DNA of 49,301 nucleotides from Gammaproteobacteria bacterium (GTDB taxonomy: Bacteria > Pseudomonadota > Gammaproteobacteria > Steroidobacterales > Woeseiaceae): the NCBI GenBank assembly GCA_009937605.1, contig JAACFG010000002.1:1-49301 (forward strand), given 5' to 3'. The notes under the pieces were generated by a model. It ran no database searches. It was not told the DNA's origin and saw only the letters and a program-made list of their open reading frames with translations. The position numbers and the translations under genes are program-made. Below are positions 1 to 7,552 of the stretch, piece after piece (positions within the stretch are counted from its first letter, which is position 1; every line of letters starts with the position of its first letter).

Positions 1-103
1 TGATCTTGCCTTCGATCTTGATCTTGGCCGGCGCGAACGGAGCAAAGAAAAGGTCCGAGGCCTTCTTCTCTACCATCAACTTGAGCAGCGGTTTTACGTT
101 CAT
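1..103 (-). CDS. third PilT/PilU-type pilus retraction ATPase, N-terminal fragment
   Basis: Only the first 34 codons lie in the window; the gene runs off the left edge. The reverse-strand translation begins MNVKPLLKLMVEKKASDLFF and continues to a KIKIEGKI segment. This is the N-terminal domain signature of PilT/PilU hexameric ATPases (xxLMVEKxASDLFF followed by a small beta-sheet). It begins 20 bases after the pilU stop on the same strand, so it is very probably the third gene of a pilT-pilU operon. The N-terminus differs from both upstream paralogues and resembles the PilU subtype of Neisseria and other betaproteobacteria more than that of Pseudomonas (from memory of those sequences). Walker motifs are outside the window, so activity cannot be judged. 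The family is a confident call; the exact subtype is not. Confidence 0.85.
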   Translation of the reverse strand, partial: MNVKPLLKLMVEKKASDLFFAPFAPAKIKIEGKI

Positions 104-123
104 CTGTCAGGCATTCCTTGCGC

Positions 124-1281
124 TCAGAAAGTCTGAGCCGTGTCTTCTTCCATGATGCGCAGGCTTTCCGACTGCTGGTCGGCAACCGACGAGTCCCGCT
201 TGCTTTCGAGTTTAATACGCAGGCGCAGCTCATTCTTCGAGTCTGCATTGCGCATGGCCTCTTCGTACGTAATGGTCCCCTCTTCGTACAACAGGAACAG
301 GGCCTGATCGAAGGTCTGCATTCCAAGACGCGTCGACTTAGCCATGATTTCCTTGATCTGGCCAACCTCGCCTTTGAAGATGAGGTCCTGAATCAGTGGC
401 GTATTGAGCAGAATTTCCATCGCGGCGATTCGGCCAATACCACCTTCACGCGGTATCAATCGTTGGGATACGAAAGCCTTGGTATTCAGCGAAAGGTCCA
501 TCAGCAACTGCTGGCGACGCTCTTCAGGGAAGAAGTTGATAATGCGGTCGAGCGCCTGGTTAGCGCTGTTGGCATGCAAGGTTGCAAGGCACAGATGGCC
601 GGTTTCGGCGAACTGAATACCGTACTCCATCGTCTCCTTGTCACGAATCTCGCCGATCAGGATCACGTCGGGAGCCTGACGCAGCGTGTTCTTGAGCGCC
701 GCATGCCAGGTTTCCGTATCCACACCGACTTCGCGCTGCGTAATGACACAGCCTTTATGTGGGTGAACGTACTCAACCGGATCCTCGATCGAAATAATAT
801 GGCCGCGGGAGTTTTCGTTGCGATGACCGATCATCGCTGCGAGCGTCGTCGACTTACCGGAACCCGTACCACCAACTACGATGCACAAGCCACGCTTGTT
901 CATCACAATGTCCTTCAGGATTGGCGGTAACTCGAGATCTTCCAACGTCGGAATTTCCGTCGTAATCGTGCGCAACACGGCGCCAACCATGCCCTGCTGG
1001 ATAAATGCGCTGACACGAAAACGACCGATGCCCTGCGGCGCGATTGCGAAGTTACACTCCTTGGTCGCGTCAAATTCCTTGGTTTGCTTGTCGTTCATGA
1101 TTGAACGAACCATCATCGTCGCCTGGTCCGTCGACAAGGGTGTGTCAGTCGCTTTGTGAATCGTGCCGTCGACCTTGATCGCAGGCGGGAAGCCTGACGT
1201 CAGGAAAAGGTCTGAACCATCGCGTTCGACCATCTTGCGCAGCAGGTTTTGCGTCAATCGTACCGCTTGTTCGCGTTCCAT
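124..1281 (-). CDS. pilU: type IV pilus retraction ATPase PilU
   Basis: A 385-residue cytoplasmic hexameric ATPase that assists PilT in depolymerising type IV pili, giving twitching motility. Visible motifs are the N-terminal SDLFLTSG segment, a Walker A GGTGSGKST at about residues 137-145, an Asp box with the ISIEDP core at 164-168, Walker B DVILIGEIRD at 205-214 and the His box GHLCLATLHAN near 228-238. Length and motifs fit PilU, and the C-terminus carries the PilU-type extension absent from PilT. The open frame extends to a TTG at 1296, but an ATG at 1281 has GGAG nine bases upstream, which decides the start; the TTG overlaps that ribosome site. It follows pilT by 38 bases and precedes a third paralogue, so all three are probably co-transcribed. 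Confidence 0.93.
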   Translation of the reverse strand: MEREQAVRLTQNLLRKMVERDGSDLFLTSGFPPAIKVDGTIHKATDTPLSTDQATMMVRSIMNDKQTKEFDATKECNFAIAPQGIGRFRVSAFIQQGMVGAVLRTITTEIPTLEDLELPPILKDIVMNKRGLCIVVGGTGSGKSTTLAAMIGHRNENSRGHIISIEDPVEYVHPHKGCVITQREVGVDTETWHAALKNTLRQAPDVILIGEIRDKETMEYGIQFAETGHLCLATLHANSANQALDRIINFFPEERRQQLLMDLSLNTKAFVSQRLIPREGGIGRIAAMEILLNTPLIQDLIFKGEVGQIKEIMAKSTRLGMQTFDQALFLLYEEGTITYEEAMRNADSKNELRLRIKLESKRDSSVADQQSESLRIMEEDTAQTF

Positions 1282-1319
1282 CTTTCTCGTCTCCAATCAG
1301 GCCGCGTTAACGCCGCCCT

Positions 1320-2360
1320 CTAGAAATTTTCCTTGTTGGCGGCCCGGAAGCGTGCCTCTTCCTTGTTAATCAGACCTTTTGCCATCAACTCGGCGAGGTT
1401 TTGGTCAAGCGTCTGCATACCGGATCCCTGACCCGTCTGAATCGCCGAATACATTTGCGCAATCTTGCCCTCGCGGATCAGGTTTCGAATAGCCGGCGTA
1501 CCCACCATGATTTCGTGAGCCGCGATACGGCCGCCGCCAATTTTCTTCAAAAGAGTTTGCGAAATTACGGCGCGCAGTGATTCAGACAACATTGAGCGGA
1601 CCATTTCTTTCTCAGCCGCCGGGAATACATCGACGATTCGGTCAATGGTTTTCGATGCCGAACTCGTGTGCAAGGTACCGAACACGAGGTGGCCGGTTTC
1701 AGCTGCCGTCAGAGCAAGACGAATGGTCTCGAGGTCACGCAACTCGCCGACGAGGATGATGTCAGGGTCTTCACGCAGTGCCGAACGAAGTGCCTCGTTG
1801 AAGCCGAGCGTATCTCGATGGACCTCGCGCTGGTTAACCAGGCACTTCTTCGATTCGTGCACAAACTCGATCGGATCCTCAATTGTGAGAATGTGATCGG
1901 GCTTGTTGTCATTGATGTAGTCGACCATCGCGGCCAGCGTGGTGGACTTACCGGAACCCGTCGGTCCCGTCACGAGGACGATACCGCGTGGGTGCATCGC
2001 GAGATCCTTGAATATCGGCGGAGCACCCAGATCATCGAGTGTCAGGATTTCGGATGGAATGGTACGAAAAACTGCTGCAGAGCCACGATTCTGGTTGAAC
2101 GCATTGACACGAAAGCGTGCCAGCTTCGGGATTTCGAATGAGAAATCAGTCTCGAGGAATTCTTCATAGTCCTTGCGCTGCTTGTCATTCATGATGTCGT
2201 ACACCATGCTATTGACGTCTTTGTGGGTCAGCGCCGGCATATTGACGCGCTTGATGTCGCCATCAACGCGGATCATTGGCGGCACCCCGCCGGACAGGTG
2301 CAGGTCAGAAGCGTTGTTCTTCACCGTGAACGACAACAGTTGGGCAACGTCGACGGCCAT
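1320..2360 (-). CDS. pilT: type IV pilus retraction ATPase PilT
   Basis: A 346-residue motor ATPase at the inner-membrane base of the type IV pilus that powers retraction. The N-terminus (MAVDVAQLLSFTVKNNASDL) and the segment PPMIRVDGD are classic PilT. Walker A GPTGSGKST is at about 132-140, the LTIEDPIEF Asp box follows, and the C-terminal AIRNLIRE motif needed for retraction is intact. Pseudomonas PilT is 344 residues, so size matches. The open frame extends 24 codons further upstream, but ATG at 2360 has a clean AGGGAG site 5-6 bases before it and gives the family N-terminus. It is divergent from yggS across an 84-base gap, as in Pseudomonas. First gene of the pilT-pilU-pilU-like series. 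Confidence 0.97.
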   Translation of the reverse strand: MAVDVAQLLSFTVKNNASDLHLSGGVPPMIRVDGDIKRVNMPALTHKDVNSMVYDIMNDKQRKDYEEFLETDFSFEIPKLARFRVNAFNQNRGSAAVFRTIPSEILTLDDLGAPPIFKDLAMHPRGIVLVTGPTGSGKSTTLAAMVDYINDNKPDHILTIEDPIEFVHESKKCLVNQREVHRDTLGFNEALRSALREDPDIILVGELRDLETIRLALTAAETGHLVFGTLHTSSASKTIDRIVDVFPAAEKEMVRSMLSESLRAVISQTLLKKIGGGRIAAHEIMVGTPAIRNLIREGKIAQMYSAIQTGQGSGMQTLDQNLAELMAKGLINKEEARFRAANKENF

Positions 2361-2444
2361 ATTTCTCCCTCTTGGATGAACCCCGGACTTACCATAACCC
2401 GGAGCAGATAAGAGCCTAGTATAGCGAAGCAACCGGACTAAAAC

Positions 2445-3128
2445 GTGATTGGAGTCACGGAAAACTTAGCTTTAATCAGTGATTTGCTGCACAAATCGGC
2501 GATCGAGGCCGGCCGTGACCCGGCGGACGTCCGATTGCTCGCTGTGAGCAAAAAACAACCCCTTGTGAAGATTCGCGATGCGGCTGCCGCCGGGCAGCGT
2601 CATTTCGGCGAAAACTTCGTTCAGGAGGGTGTCGATAAAATTGAAGCGCTGGCCGATCTGAACCTGACCTGGCATTTCATCGGACACCTGCAGAGTAATA
2701 AAACACGCGTTGTCGCCGAATACTTTGACTGGGTGCACACAATCGACAAGATCAAGACGGCGCGACGACTGTCCGGACAGCGACCGGCCCGCTTGCCACC
2801 ACTCAACGTGTGCCTGCAGGTTAATGTCGATGATGAAGACTCCAAGGCTGGCGTGGCCCCGGCCGCGTTGCCGGAATTAGCTGCCGCTTGTGCCGAGCTG
2901 CCGAATCTTCGTTTGCGCGGGCTTATGTGCCTGCCGGCGATACGGACCGACATCGACGAACAGCGTGCGCCATTTGCAGCACTGCGCCATTTGGCGGAGC
3001 AACTGAGGAGCGATGGTATCGATACGGATACGCTGTCAATGGGCATGTCCGCAGACTACCGCGCAGCGATTCTCGAAGGCGCCACGATTGTGCGTATCGG
3101 CACGGCCCTGTTTGGCGCCAGAAATTAG
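2445..3128 (+). CDS. yggS: pyridoxal phosphate homeostasis protein YggS
   Basis: A 227-residue single-domain alanine-racemase-fold protein (YggS/PROSC family). It binds pyridoxal 5'-phosphate without known catalysis and buffers B6 vitamers in the cytosol. The PLP lysine is in AVSKKQP (Lys36), and the family segments HFGENFVQE, WHFIGHLQSNK and the C-terminal SMGMSADYRAAI and VRIGTALFG phosphate-binding loop are all present. The start is GTG; no ATG is available upstream of the conserved region. It begins the yggS-proC-yggT run and is divergent from pilT, the standard gammaproteobacterial arrangement. Function is known of the family, not shown here. Confidence 0.95.
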   Translation: MIGVTENLALISDLLHKSAIEAGRDPADVRLLAVSKKQPLVKIRDAAAAGQRHFGENFVQEGVDKIEALADLNLTWHFIGHLQSNKTRVVAEYFDWVHTIDKIKTARRLSGQRPARLPPLNVCLQVNVDDEDSKAGVAPAALPELAAACAELPNLRLRGLMCLPAIRTDIDEQRAPFAALRHLAEQLRSDGIDTDTLSMGMSADYRAAILEGATIVRIGTALFGARN

Positions 3129-3141
3129 AGGTTGGAACGAA

Positions 3142-3981
3142 ATGGACTACGGAAAAGTTGCATATGTGGGCGGCGGTAACATGACACGGGCACTGGCCGG
3201 CGGCATGCTCGCAGCGGGCTACGCGGCGCATCATGTGCTGATCTCGGAGCCACTCGCGGAGCATCGTGAGCACCTGGCGATGGAACTACCTGGTGCGGAG
3301 ATTCACAAGCGAAACGAAGACGCAGTCCGCGAGGCCGAGTGCATCGTACTCGCCGTCAAACCCCAGATCCTGTCCGATGTCTGCAAGCCACTCGCTCCAC
3401 TCGTGCAGCAGAATAAGCCTTTGGTCATATCGATTGCGGCCGGTGTCCGGGCCAGTGATATCGAGAAGTGGCTTGGTGGTGAACTTCCGGTCGTGCGTGT
3501 CATGCCAAATCAGCCCGCCCTGCTGCGCCTCGGAATATCAGGCCTGTATGCCAATGAGCACACGTCGGAGCAACAACTGCGCGCAGCGACCAACATCATT
3601 TCTACGACGGGCCCGGTTATCCGCGTTAGCACGGAGGAAGATATCGATACGGTCACGGCGGTCTCAGGTACGGGTCCCGCCTACTTCTACCTGCTCACCG
3701 ACATGCTGGTAAAAGCCGCAGTCGATCTCGGCCTGTCTTATGAAGACGCGTTGGCGCTGGTGCTCGAGACGGCGCGCGGCGCCGGCGAGATGGCGGAACA
3801 GTCGGGTGAGACTATGGACTCTCTGATTGCACGCGTCCGCTCACCCGGCGGCACAACAGCCGCGGCGTTCGACTTCCTCGACGGCACAGATTTTCGTGAT
3901 ATCTTCAGCGCAGCTGTTGTGGCGGCACGGGACCGTGCTGTCGATCTCGCCGACCAGGCGCACGAAGCCGGAAAAGACTAA
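3142..3981 (+). CDS. proC: pyrroline-5-carboxylate reductase ProC
   Basis: A 279-residue enzyme reducing 1-pyrroline-5-carboxylate to L-proline with NAD(P)H, the last step of proline synthesis in the cytosol. The N-terminal Rossmann motif VGGGNM lies at residues 9-14 in a VAYVGGGNMTRAL context. The substrate and dimerisation region carries SGTGPAYFYLL, and the C-terminus has SPGGTTAAAFDFL. Length matches the family. The ATG at 3142 is 13 bases after the yggS stop with a GGAACG ribosome site. The longer open frame from 3013 lies inside yggS and adds no family sequence. Co-transcribed with yggS and yggT. Confidence 0.96.
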   Translation: MDYGKVAYVGGGNMTRALAGGMLAAGYAAHHVLISEPLAEHREHLAMELPGAEIHKRNEDAVREAECIVLAVKPQILSDVCKPLAPLVQQNKPLVISIAAGVRASDIEKWLGGELPVVRVMPNQPALLRLGISGLYANEHTSEQQLRAATNIISTTGPVIRVSTEEDIDTVTAVSGTGPAYFYLLTDMLVKAAVDLGLSYEDALALVLETARGAGEMAEQSGETMDSLIARVRSPGGTTAAAFDFLDGTDFRDIFSAAVVAARDRAVDLADQAHEAGKD

Positions 3982-3985
3982 AAAG

Positions 3986-4549
3986 ATGCCCAACAATTTT
4001 GCCTCAGCACTCGTTTTCGTTGTCTCATCGCTCGCTCAGTTGTACCTGTTCGTATTGCTTATTCGACTGCTGCTTCCCTGGCTAGGTGCTGACTTTCGCA
4101 ATCCGCTTGCGCAAGGTGTGCTGAAGATCACCTCACCACTCGTTGTTCCATTGCGGCGTGTCATTCCGCCGATTGGACGAATCGACGCGGCGACGTTGCT
4201 CGTCACGTTCGCGATCCTCTATGCGACGATATTTTTGATTCTGTCCATACAGCAGATTCCGGCGAACTTCGCCCAGATTGCGGTTTCAGCACTGGTGTAC
4301 TTGCCCTTGCTGACTCTTCGGCTCTACACGTTTCTGATCATCGTGCGCGTGGTATTGAGCTGGGTGTCCGCGGGTGGTTACAACCCGGCCGTCGCAATTA
4401 TCTATACGTTGACAGATCCGGTGCTGCGACCCATTCGACGCATCATTCCCGTCATGGGCGGCTTCGACCTGTCTCCTATATTTGCGATCATCCTTGTTGG
4501 TGCGTTAGTCAGGGTGGTTTCCGGATACGTTCCATTGCCGGTGTTATAG
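3986..4549 (+). CDS. yggT: YggT family inner membrane protein
   Basis: A 187-residue integral membrane protein made of two similar YGGT repeats. Each repeat has a hydrophobic hairpin followed by a P-(L/I)-RR-(V/I)-IP loop: LRRVIPPIGRIDAA near residue 68 and IRRIIPVMGGFDLS near 152. About four membrane segments are apparent. The family is widespread and often sits beside proC and yggS; roles in osmotic or ion tolerance and envelope organisation have been proposed, but the molecular function is not established. The start ATG follows the proC stop by four bases, so translation is probably coupled. A longer in-frame ORF begins inside proC and is not credible. Confidence 0.92.
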   Translation: MPNNFASALVFVVSSLAQLYLFVLLIRLLLPWLGADFRNPLAQGVLKITSPLVVPLRRVIPPIGRIDAATLLVTFAILYATIFLILSIQQIPANFAQIAVSALVYLPLLTLRLYTFLIIVRVVLSWVSAGGYNPAVAIIYTLTDPVLRPIRRIIPVMGGFDLSPIFAIILVGALVRVVSGYVPLPVL

Positions 4550-4629
4550 GCAGGCTCGTCGAAACAAGCAGTTTCTCGTCAAGAACGTCCCGAATGGTTT
4601 ATAGTTATTGAAAAAAGAGGGGTGGTGTT

Positions 4630-5115
4630 ATGACATTGGCGAGAGCTCTGATCTCTTTTACGTCGCTAGCGCTTCTGGCCGCTTGCGGCGGTCCCGGCGA
4701 CTCGGCTAGCGCACCCGAGGCACAACCGGCCGGTGCAACTTCGGCGGACATCGGCGACTACATCGTCCATTTCAGCGCGCAGTCTACGGATCAATTGCCA
4801 CCTGAAGTTGCACGCGCCTACAACATCGTTCGCAGCAAGAACCGCGCGATGTTGAACGTGTCCATCATTCGGGAATCGGACAACATGCCTGTCAGCGGTA
4901 AAGTCGCGGTCAAGACAGTCAACCTCACCGGGCAGTTGAAAAATGTCACGATGCGGGAAATTGAAGAACCCGGTGACGTGGTCGCGATTTACTACATCGG
5001 TGAGACACCGGTGGCGAATCGCGAAACCCTGATATTTGATATCAGCGTCCAGCCGGATGGCGAAAGCTCACCGTCAGATGTGCGCTTCAAGCGCCAGTTT
5101 TATACTGACTCCTGA
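4630..5115 (+). CDS. DUF4426 family lipoprotein
   Basis: A 161-residue predicted lipoprotein. The N-terminal signal ends in a lipobox, LLAAC, with Cys19. The mature part contains the DUF4426 pattern GDYIVHFSAQSTDQLPPEVA, then ARAYNIVRSKNRAMLNVS, and ends with VRFKRQFYTD. Function is unknown; the fold is expected to be a periplasmic beta-sandwich. In pseudomonads this family lies close to yggT, separated by metX and metW (remembered gene order); here it follows yggT directly. GAGGGG precedes the ATG at a good distance. A strong terminator follows at 5145. The 80 bases after yggT contain a weak TATAGTT-like -10, so an extra promoter is possible. Confidence 0.85.
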   Translation: MTLARALISFTSLALLAACGGPGDSASAPEAQPAGATSADIGDYIVHFSAQSTDQLPPEVARAYNIVRSKNRAMLNVSIIRESDNMPVSGKVAVKTVNLTGQLKNVTMREIEEPGDVVAIYYIGETPVANRETLIFDISVQPDGESSPSDVRFKRQFYTDS

Positions 5116-5144
5116 CTTAAGACGATTCACAAAACATGCGCCAG

Positions 5145-5172
5145 GCGGGCACACAAGTGCCCGCTTTTTATT
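5145..5172 (+). terminator. intrinsic terminator after the yggS-DUF4426 operon
   Basis: A perfect 8-bp stem, GCGGGCAC with GTGCCCGC, around an ACAA loop is followed by TTTTTATT. It lies 30 bases after the DUF4426 stop and ends the plus-strand operon. Confidence 0.9.
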
Positions 5173-5200
5173 GCGCGGCAATACCGCAAAAATACCTAGA

Positions 5201-5216
5201 AAAAAAGGCCTTTTTT
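5201..5216. promoter_or_regulatory. A-tract palindrome upstream of the HU-like gene
   Basis: A perfect 16-bp palindrome, AAAAAAGGCCTTTTTT, sits between the preceding terminator and the HU-like gene, about 90 bases before its start. The rest of this 135-base gap carries only weak promoter-like sequence (TTACGC and TATCGT about 17 bases apart, near 5221-5248). The palindrome could be a bent or architectural-protein site or a leftover terminator. No function can be assigned by eye. Confidence 0.4.
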
Positions 5217-5307
5217 CGCTTACGCCGGGTGATAAAAAGTGTTATCGTCGCTGCGCTTTCACAGCGGGCAGAAGTCCGTTTCGTCTTTTTTTAGGAGTTA
5301 GTTTTTC

Positions 5308-5628
5308 ATGGCAGCGAACACCAAAAAGCCACCTACCAAGTCTGAAATTTACGCAAAGATCGTCGACGACACAGGTCTGACACGCAAGGACATTGCGGCC
5401 GTTTTTGAATCATTGAATGGCCAGATCAAGAAGAATCTTGGCGGTCGTGGCGCCCCGGGCATGTTCACCATTCCCGGTCTTCTGAAAATGCGTGTGGTAA
5501 AGAAACCGGCACGTAAGGCTCGCAAGGGCGTTAACCCATTTACGGGCGAAGAGATGATGTTCAAGGCCAAGCCTGCAACGAAAGTTGTGAAGGTTTTGGC
5601 ACTGAAAGGCCTGAAAGACATGGTCTGA
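5308..5628 (+). CDS. HU/IHF-type histone-like DNA-binding protein, divergent
   Basis: A 106-residue basic protein of the bacterial HU/IHF fold. The N-terminal helices (KSEIYAKIVDDTGLTRKDIA) and the beta-arm region with KGVNPFTGEE and the terminal helix VLALKGLKDMV match the family layout. It differs from canonical HU (about 90 residues) by a lysine-rich N-terminal extension and an insertion GGRGAPGMFTIPGLLK before the arm. It belongs to a divergent HU-like group that coexists with standard HU. It probably binds DNA non-specifically and compacts or bends it. ATG at 5308 has AGGAG ten bases upstream. It is a single-gene unit, with terminators at 5145 before it and 5652 after it. Confidence 0.85.
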   Translation: MAANTKKPPTKSEIYAKIVDDTGLTRKDIAAVFESLNGQIKKNLGGRGAPGMFTIPGLLKMRVVKKPARKARKGVNPFTGEEMMFKAKPATKVVKVLALKGLKDMV

Positions 5629-5651
5629 TTGATTCATCGAATCAATACAAG

Positions 5652-5678
5652 AAAGCCGGGCATTGCCCGGCTTTTTTT
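5652..5678 (+). terminator. terminator shared by convergent HU-like and hydrolase genes
   Basis: GCCGGGC (5655-5661), loop ATT, GCCCGGC (5665-5671), then seven T. It ends the HU-like transcript. The TAA stop of the convergent hydrolase gene (5677-5679) is built from the last bases of the T tract. Read on the other strand, the hairpin is followed by only TTTCTTG, so it is weaker in that direction. Confidence 0.9.
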
Positions 5679-6309
5679 ATTCCGCGACGAACTCCATGAC
5701 GGCGTCCCTGAGTTCCGCCAGGCGACCGTGAAAGAAGTGCTCTCCGCCAGGTACGATCAGAAGTTCTGGTCCGGGCTCGAGGCTGTCCACCCACTCAAGC
5801 GTTTCCTCGATGTCGACGAGTTCGTCCTCGTCTCCCTGCACGATTAGCCAGGGACACTGCGGTTGCGACTCAAGGCCTGTCGCAAAACGACTGATTGCCG
5901 GTGCAACGCTGACCAGTCCGTCAACGTGCGAGACAACCGCGGCCTTCACTGCGATGGCTGCACCGAAAGAGAATCCGGCCAACCACAGCGGATACGGCCC
6001 GTGCCTGGCACGCATCCAATCGATCGCAGCGAGCGCATCGTCCAATTCGCCGACGCCCTCGTCAAATTGCCCTGCGCTCTTTTCGGTGCCGCGAAAATTG
6101 AAGCGCAGAGTTTCGTAACCCGATCGTACGAACGCACGCGCCAAGGTGTGCGCAACTTTGTTATGCATGGTGCCGCCATGCTGAGGATGCGGATGGCAGA
6201 CGACTGCGCAGCCCTGCAAAGCCCCTTCGCCAGGTCGCTCGACAATCGCTTCAAGACGGCCGACCGGCCCGTCTATGAATAGCTTTTCTGTCACAGGATG
6301 TGCGGACAT
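5677..6309 (-). CDS. alpha/beta hydrolase, HPHP-type
   Basis: A 210-residue cytosolic alpha/beta hydrolase without signal peptide. The diagnostic segment CHPHPQHGGTMHNKV follows strand 3 (HPHP about 39-42). The nucleophile elbow GFSFG has Ser114, the acid is in GDEDELVD (Asp160 or Asp162), and the catalytic His is in GGEHFFHG (His191). RFNFRGTEKSAGQFD matches a conserved proteobacterial family with NFRGxxxSxGxxD. The triad is complete, so it is probably an active esterase or amidase; the substrate is unknown. It is convergent with the HU-like gene and shares its terminator. A 157-base gap separates its start from the next divergent gene. Confidence 0.85.
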   Translation of the reverse strand: MSAHPVTEKLFIDGPVGRLEAIVERPGEGALQGCAVVCHPHPQHGGTMHNKVAHTLARAFVRSGYETLRFNFRGTEKSAGQFDEGVGELDDALAAIDWMRARHGPYPLWLAGFSFGAAIAVKAAVVSHVDGLVSVAPAISRFATGLESQPQCPWLIVQGDEDELVDIEETLEWVDSLEPGPELLIVPGGEHFFHGRLAELRDAVMEFVAE

Positions 6310-6405
6310 GGGGTTCCCAAGCTGGATCGCATCGTGAATACTTCTGTAAAATTATGATCTTATGTAATATGCGATGGTGCCATGAGCGATCGCATGCTGC
6401 TCGAA

Positions 6406-6419
6406 GCACAGTATTGTGC
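6406..6419. promoter_or_regulatory. inverted repeat in the divergent intergenic region
   Basis: GCACA-GTAT-TGTGC is a perfect 5-bp inverted repeat, 48 bases before the start at 6467, in the 157-base gap (6310-6466) between the hydrolase and the coiled-coil gene. It is a possible operator. Nothing else in the gap is recognisable. Confidence 0.25.
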
Positions 6420-6466
6420 ACGCAATTATCATTTGCTGCCTGTCGTTCTGACACCGGGAATGTTGT

Positions 6467-7549
6467 ATGCCTGAAATAACAGTAGTTCATATCGCCTTGC
6501 TCGCAGTCGCCGCGGTTGCCGGCGCTGTGGCGGCCTGGTTCATTCGAGGCAACCGTTCCGAGCAGGAGAAAGCGGCCATAAGCCTGGGCTGGCAGGAGCG
6601 CATCGACGCCCAACGCAAAGAGCACGACCGGCTCGTTGTGCAGAACAAGGGCCTCATGGAACAGGTCAGCCAGTTTCAGGCATCGCACACCGACGCCAAG
6701 AATCGCGCCAAGGAATTGTCCATCGCGGTGCAGGAAGCGTTCGAACGACGCGATGAATTGCAGCGAGAGATCAAGGATATCCGTAGCAACCTCGAGGTTG
6801 CTGTCAACGAGCGCAAGCAACTTCAATCGGATATTGAGGCGAGTAGTGTCGGCGAGGACATCCTGCGCCAGAAAGACGAGCGCATCGACAAGCTCAACCG
6901 GGAACTCGTCAACTGGCAGAACCGCCTGCCGCCACTGATCGAGCGCTTCCGCGTGCGCAACGAGGAAGCCGAGCAGGTCGAGCGGGAACTCGCCGAAGCG
7001 CGGGATCGTATACAAGAACTCGAGACCGCGCAGGACCAGGCCGAGGACGAGCAGACACGTATCGAGGCGGTGCACGATCCCGACGACTTGACCGACGGCC
7101 TCGACGCCTCAAATGATCCGGTGGACGATATGACGCCGGAGCCTGAGGACGAGGACGAGGAAGTCGAAGACCTGGAGGAGAACGAAGAGCCCGAGGAAGA
7201 CGAACAAGAAGCCGAAAACCTCGCGGAAGACGAAGAGGAAGCCGAAGACCCGGAGGAAATCGAAGAGGAAGAAGAGGATCAGGAGCAGCCGGGGTCGGAT
7301 TTTGACGCTGAAACCGAGCTGGACCCGTACGCCCAGCGTGACAATCTCAAAAAGATAAAAGGCGTCGGGCCGGCTATCGAAAAAACCCTCAACGAAATAG
7401 GTATTTTCAGCTTTCAGCAGATTGCCGACATGAGTGAATACGATATTGACCGTGTCGCCAAACGCCTGAAAGGATTTCACAGCCGTATCTATCGTGAGGA
7501 CTGGATCGGCCAGGCGCGCGCGCTGCTCGATCAGGCTGTTCGCGCCTGA
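6467..7549 (+). CDS. membrane-anchored coiled-coil protein with C-terminal helix-hairpin-helix domain
   Basis: A 360-residue protein of unknown function. One N-terminal membrane segment (about residues 6-26) is followed by a long heptad-rich coiled coil (about 35-190), a very acidic low-complexity linker (about 200-290, mostly Glu and Asp), and a C-terminal domain of about 65 residues beginning DNLKKIKGVGPAIEKTLNE. That last part is the helix-hairpin-helix module found appended to some ribosomal L21 and NuoE proteins and to membrane proteins of this kind (GVGPxIExxLNExGIxxFxQIA). Such modules bind nucleic acid or act in protein contacts. It is followed three bases later by an OmpA-like gene, suggesting a joint envelope-associated role. 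The composition of the acidic linker is its oddest property. Confidence 0.75.
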   Translation: MPEITVVHIALLAVAAVAGAVAAWFIRGNRSEQEKAAISLGWQERIDAQRKEHDRLVVQNKGLMEQVSQFQASHTDAKNRAKELSIAVQEAFERRDELQREIKDIRSNLEVAVNERKQLQSDIEASSVGEDILRQKDERIDKLNRELVNWQNRLPPLIERFRVRNEEAEQVERELAEARDRIQELETAQDQAEDEQTRIEAVHDPDDLTDGLDASNDPVDDMTPEPEDEDEEVEDLEENEEPEEDEQEAENLAEDEEEAEDPEEIEEEEEDQEQPGSDFDAETELDPYAQRDNLKKIKGVGPAIEKTLNEIGIFSFQQIADMSEYDIDRVAKRLKGFHSRIYREDWIGQARALLDQAVRA

Positions 7550-7552
7550 CCC

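Noticed and set aside
118..930. A 270-codon open frame opposite pilU.
   Set aside because: It is antisense to a certain gene, has no family resemblance, and results from the high-GC codon pattern.
5201..5216. The A/T palindrome as a second terminator.
   Set aside because: The stem has no loop bases and a terminator already stands 30 bases before it.
6251..7075. A 274-codon minus frame opposite the coiled-coil gene.
   Set aside because: Low-complexity antisense of the repetitive coding sequence; no motifs and no ribosome site.
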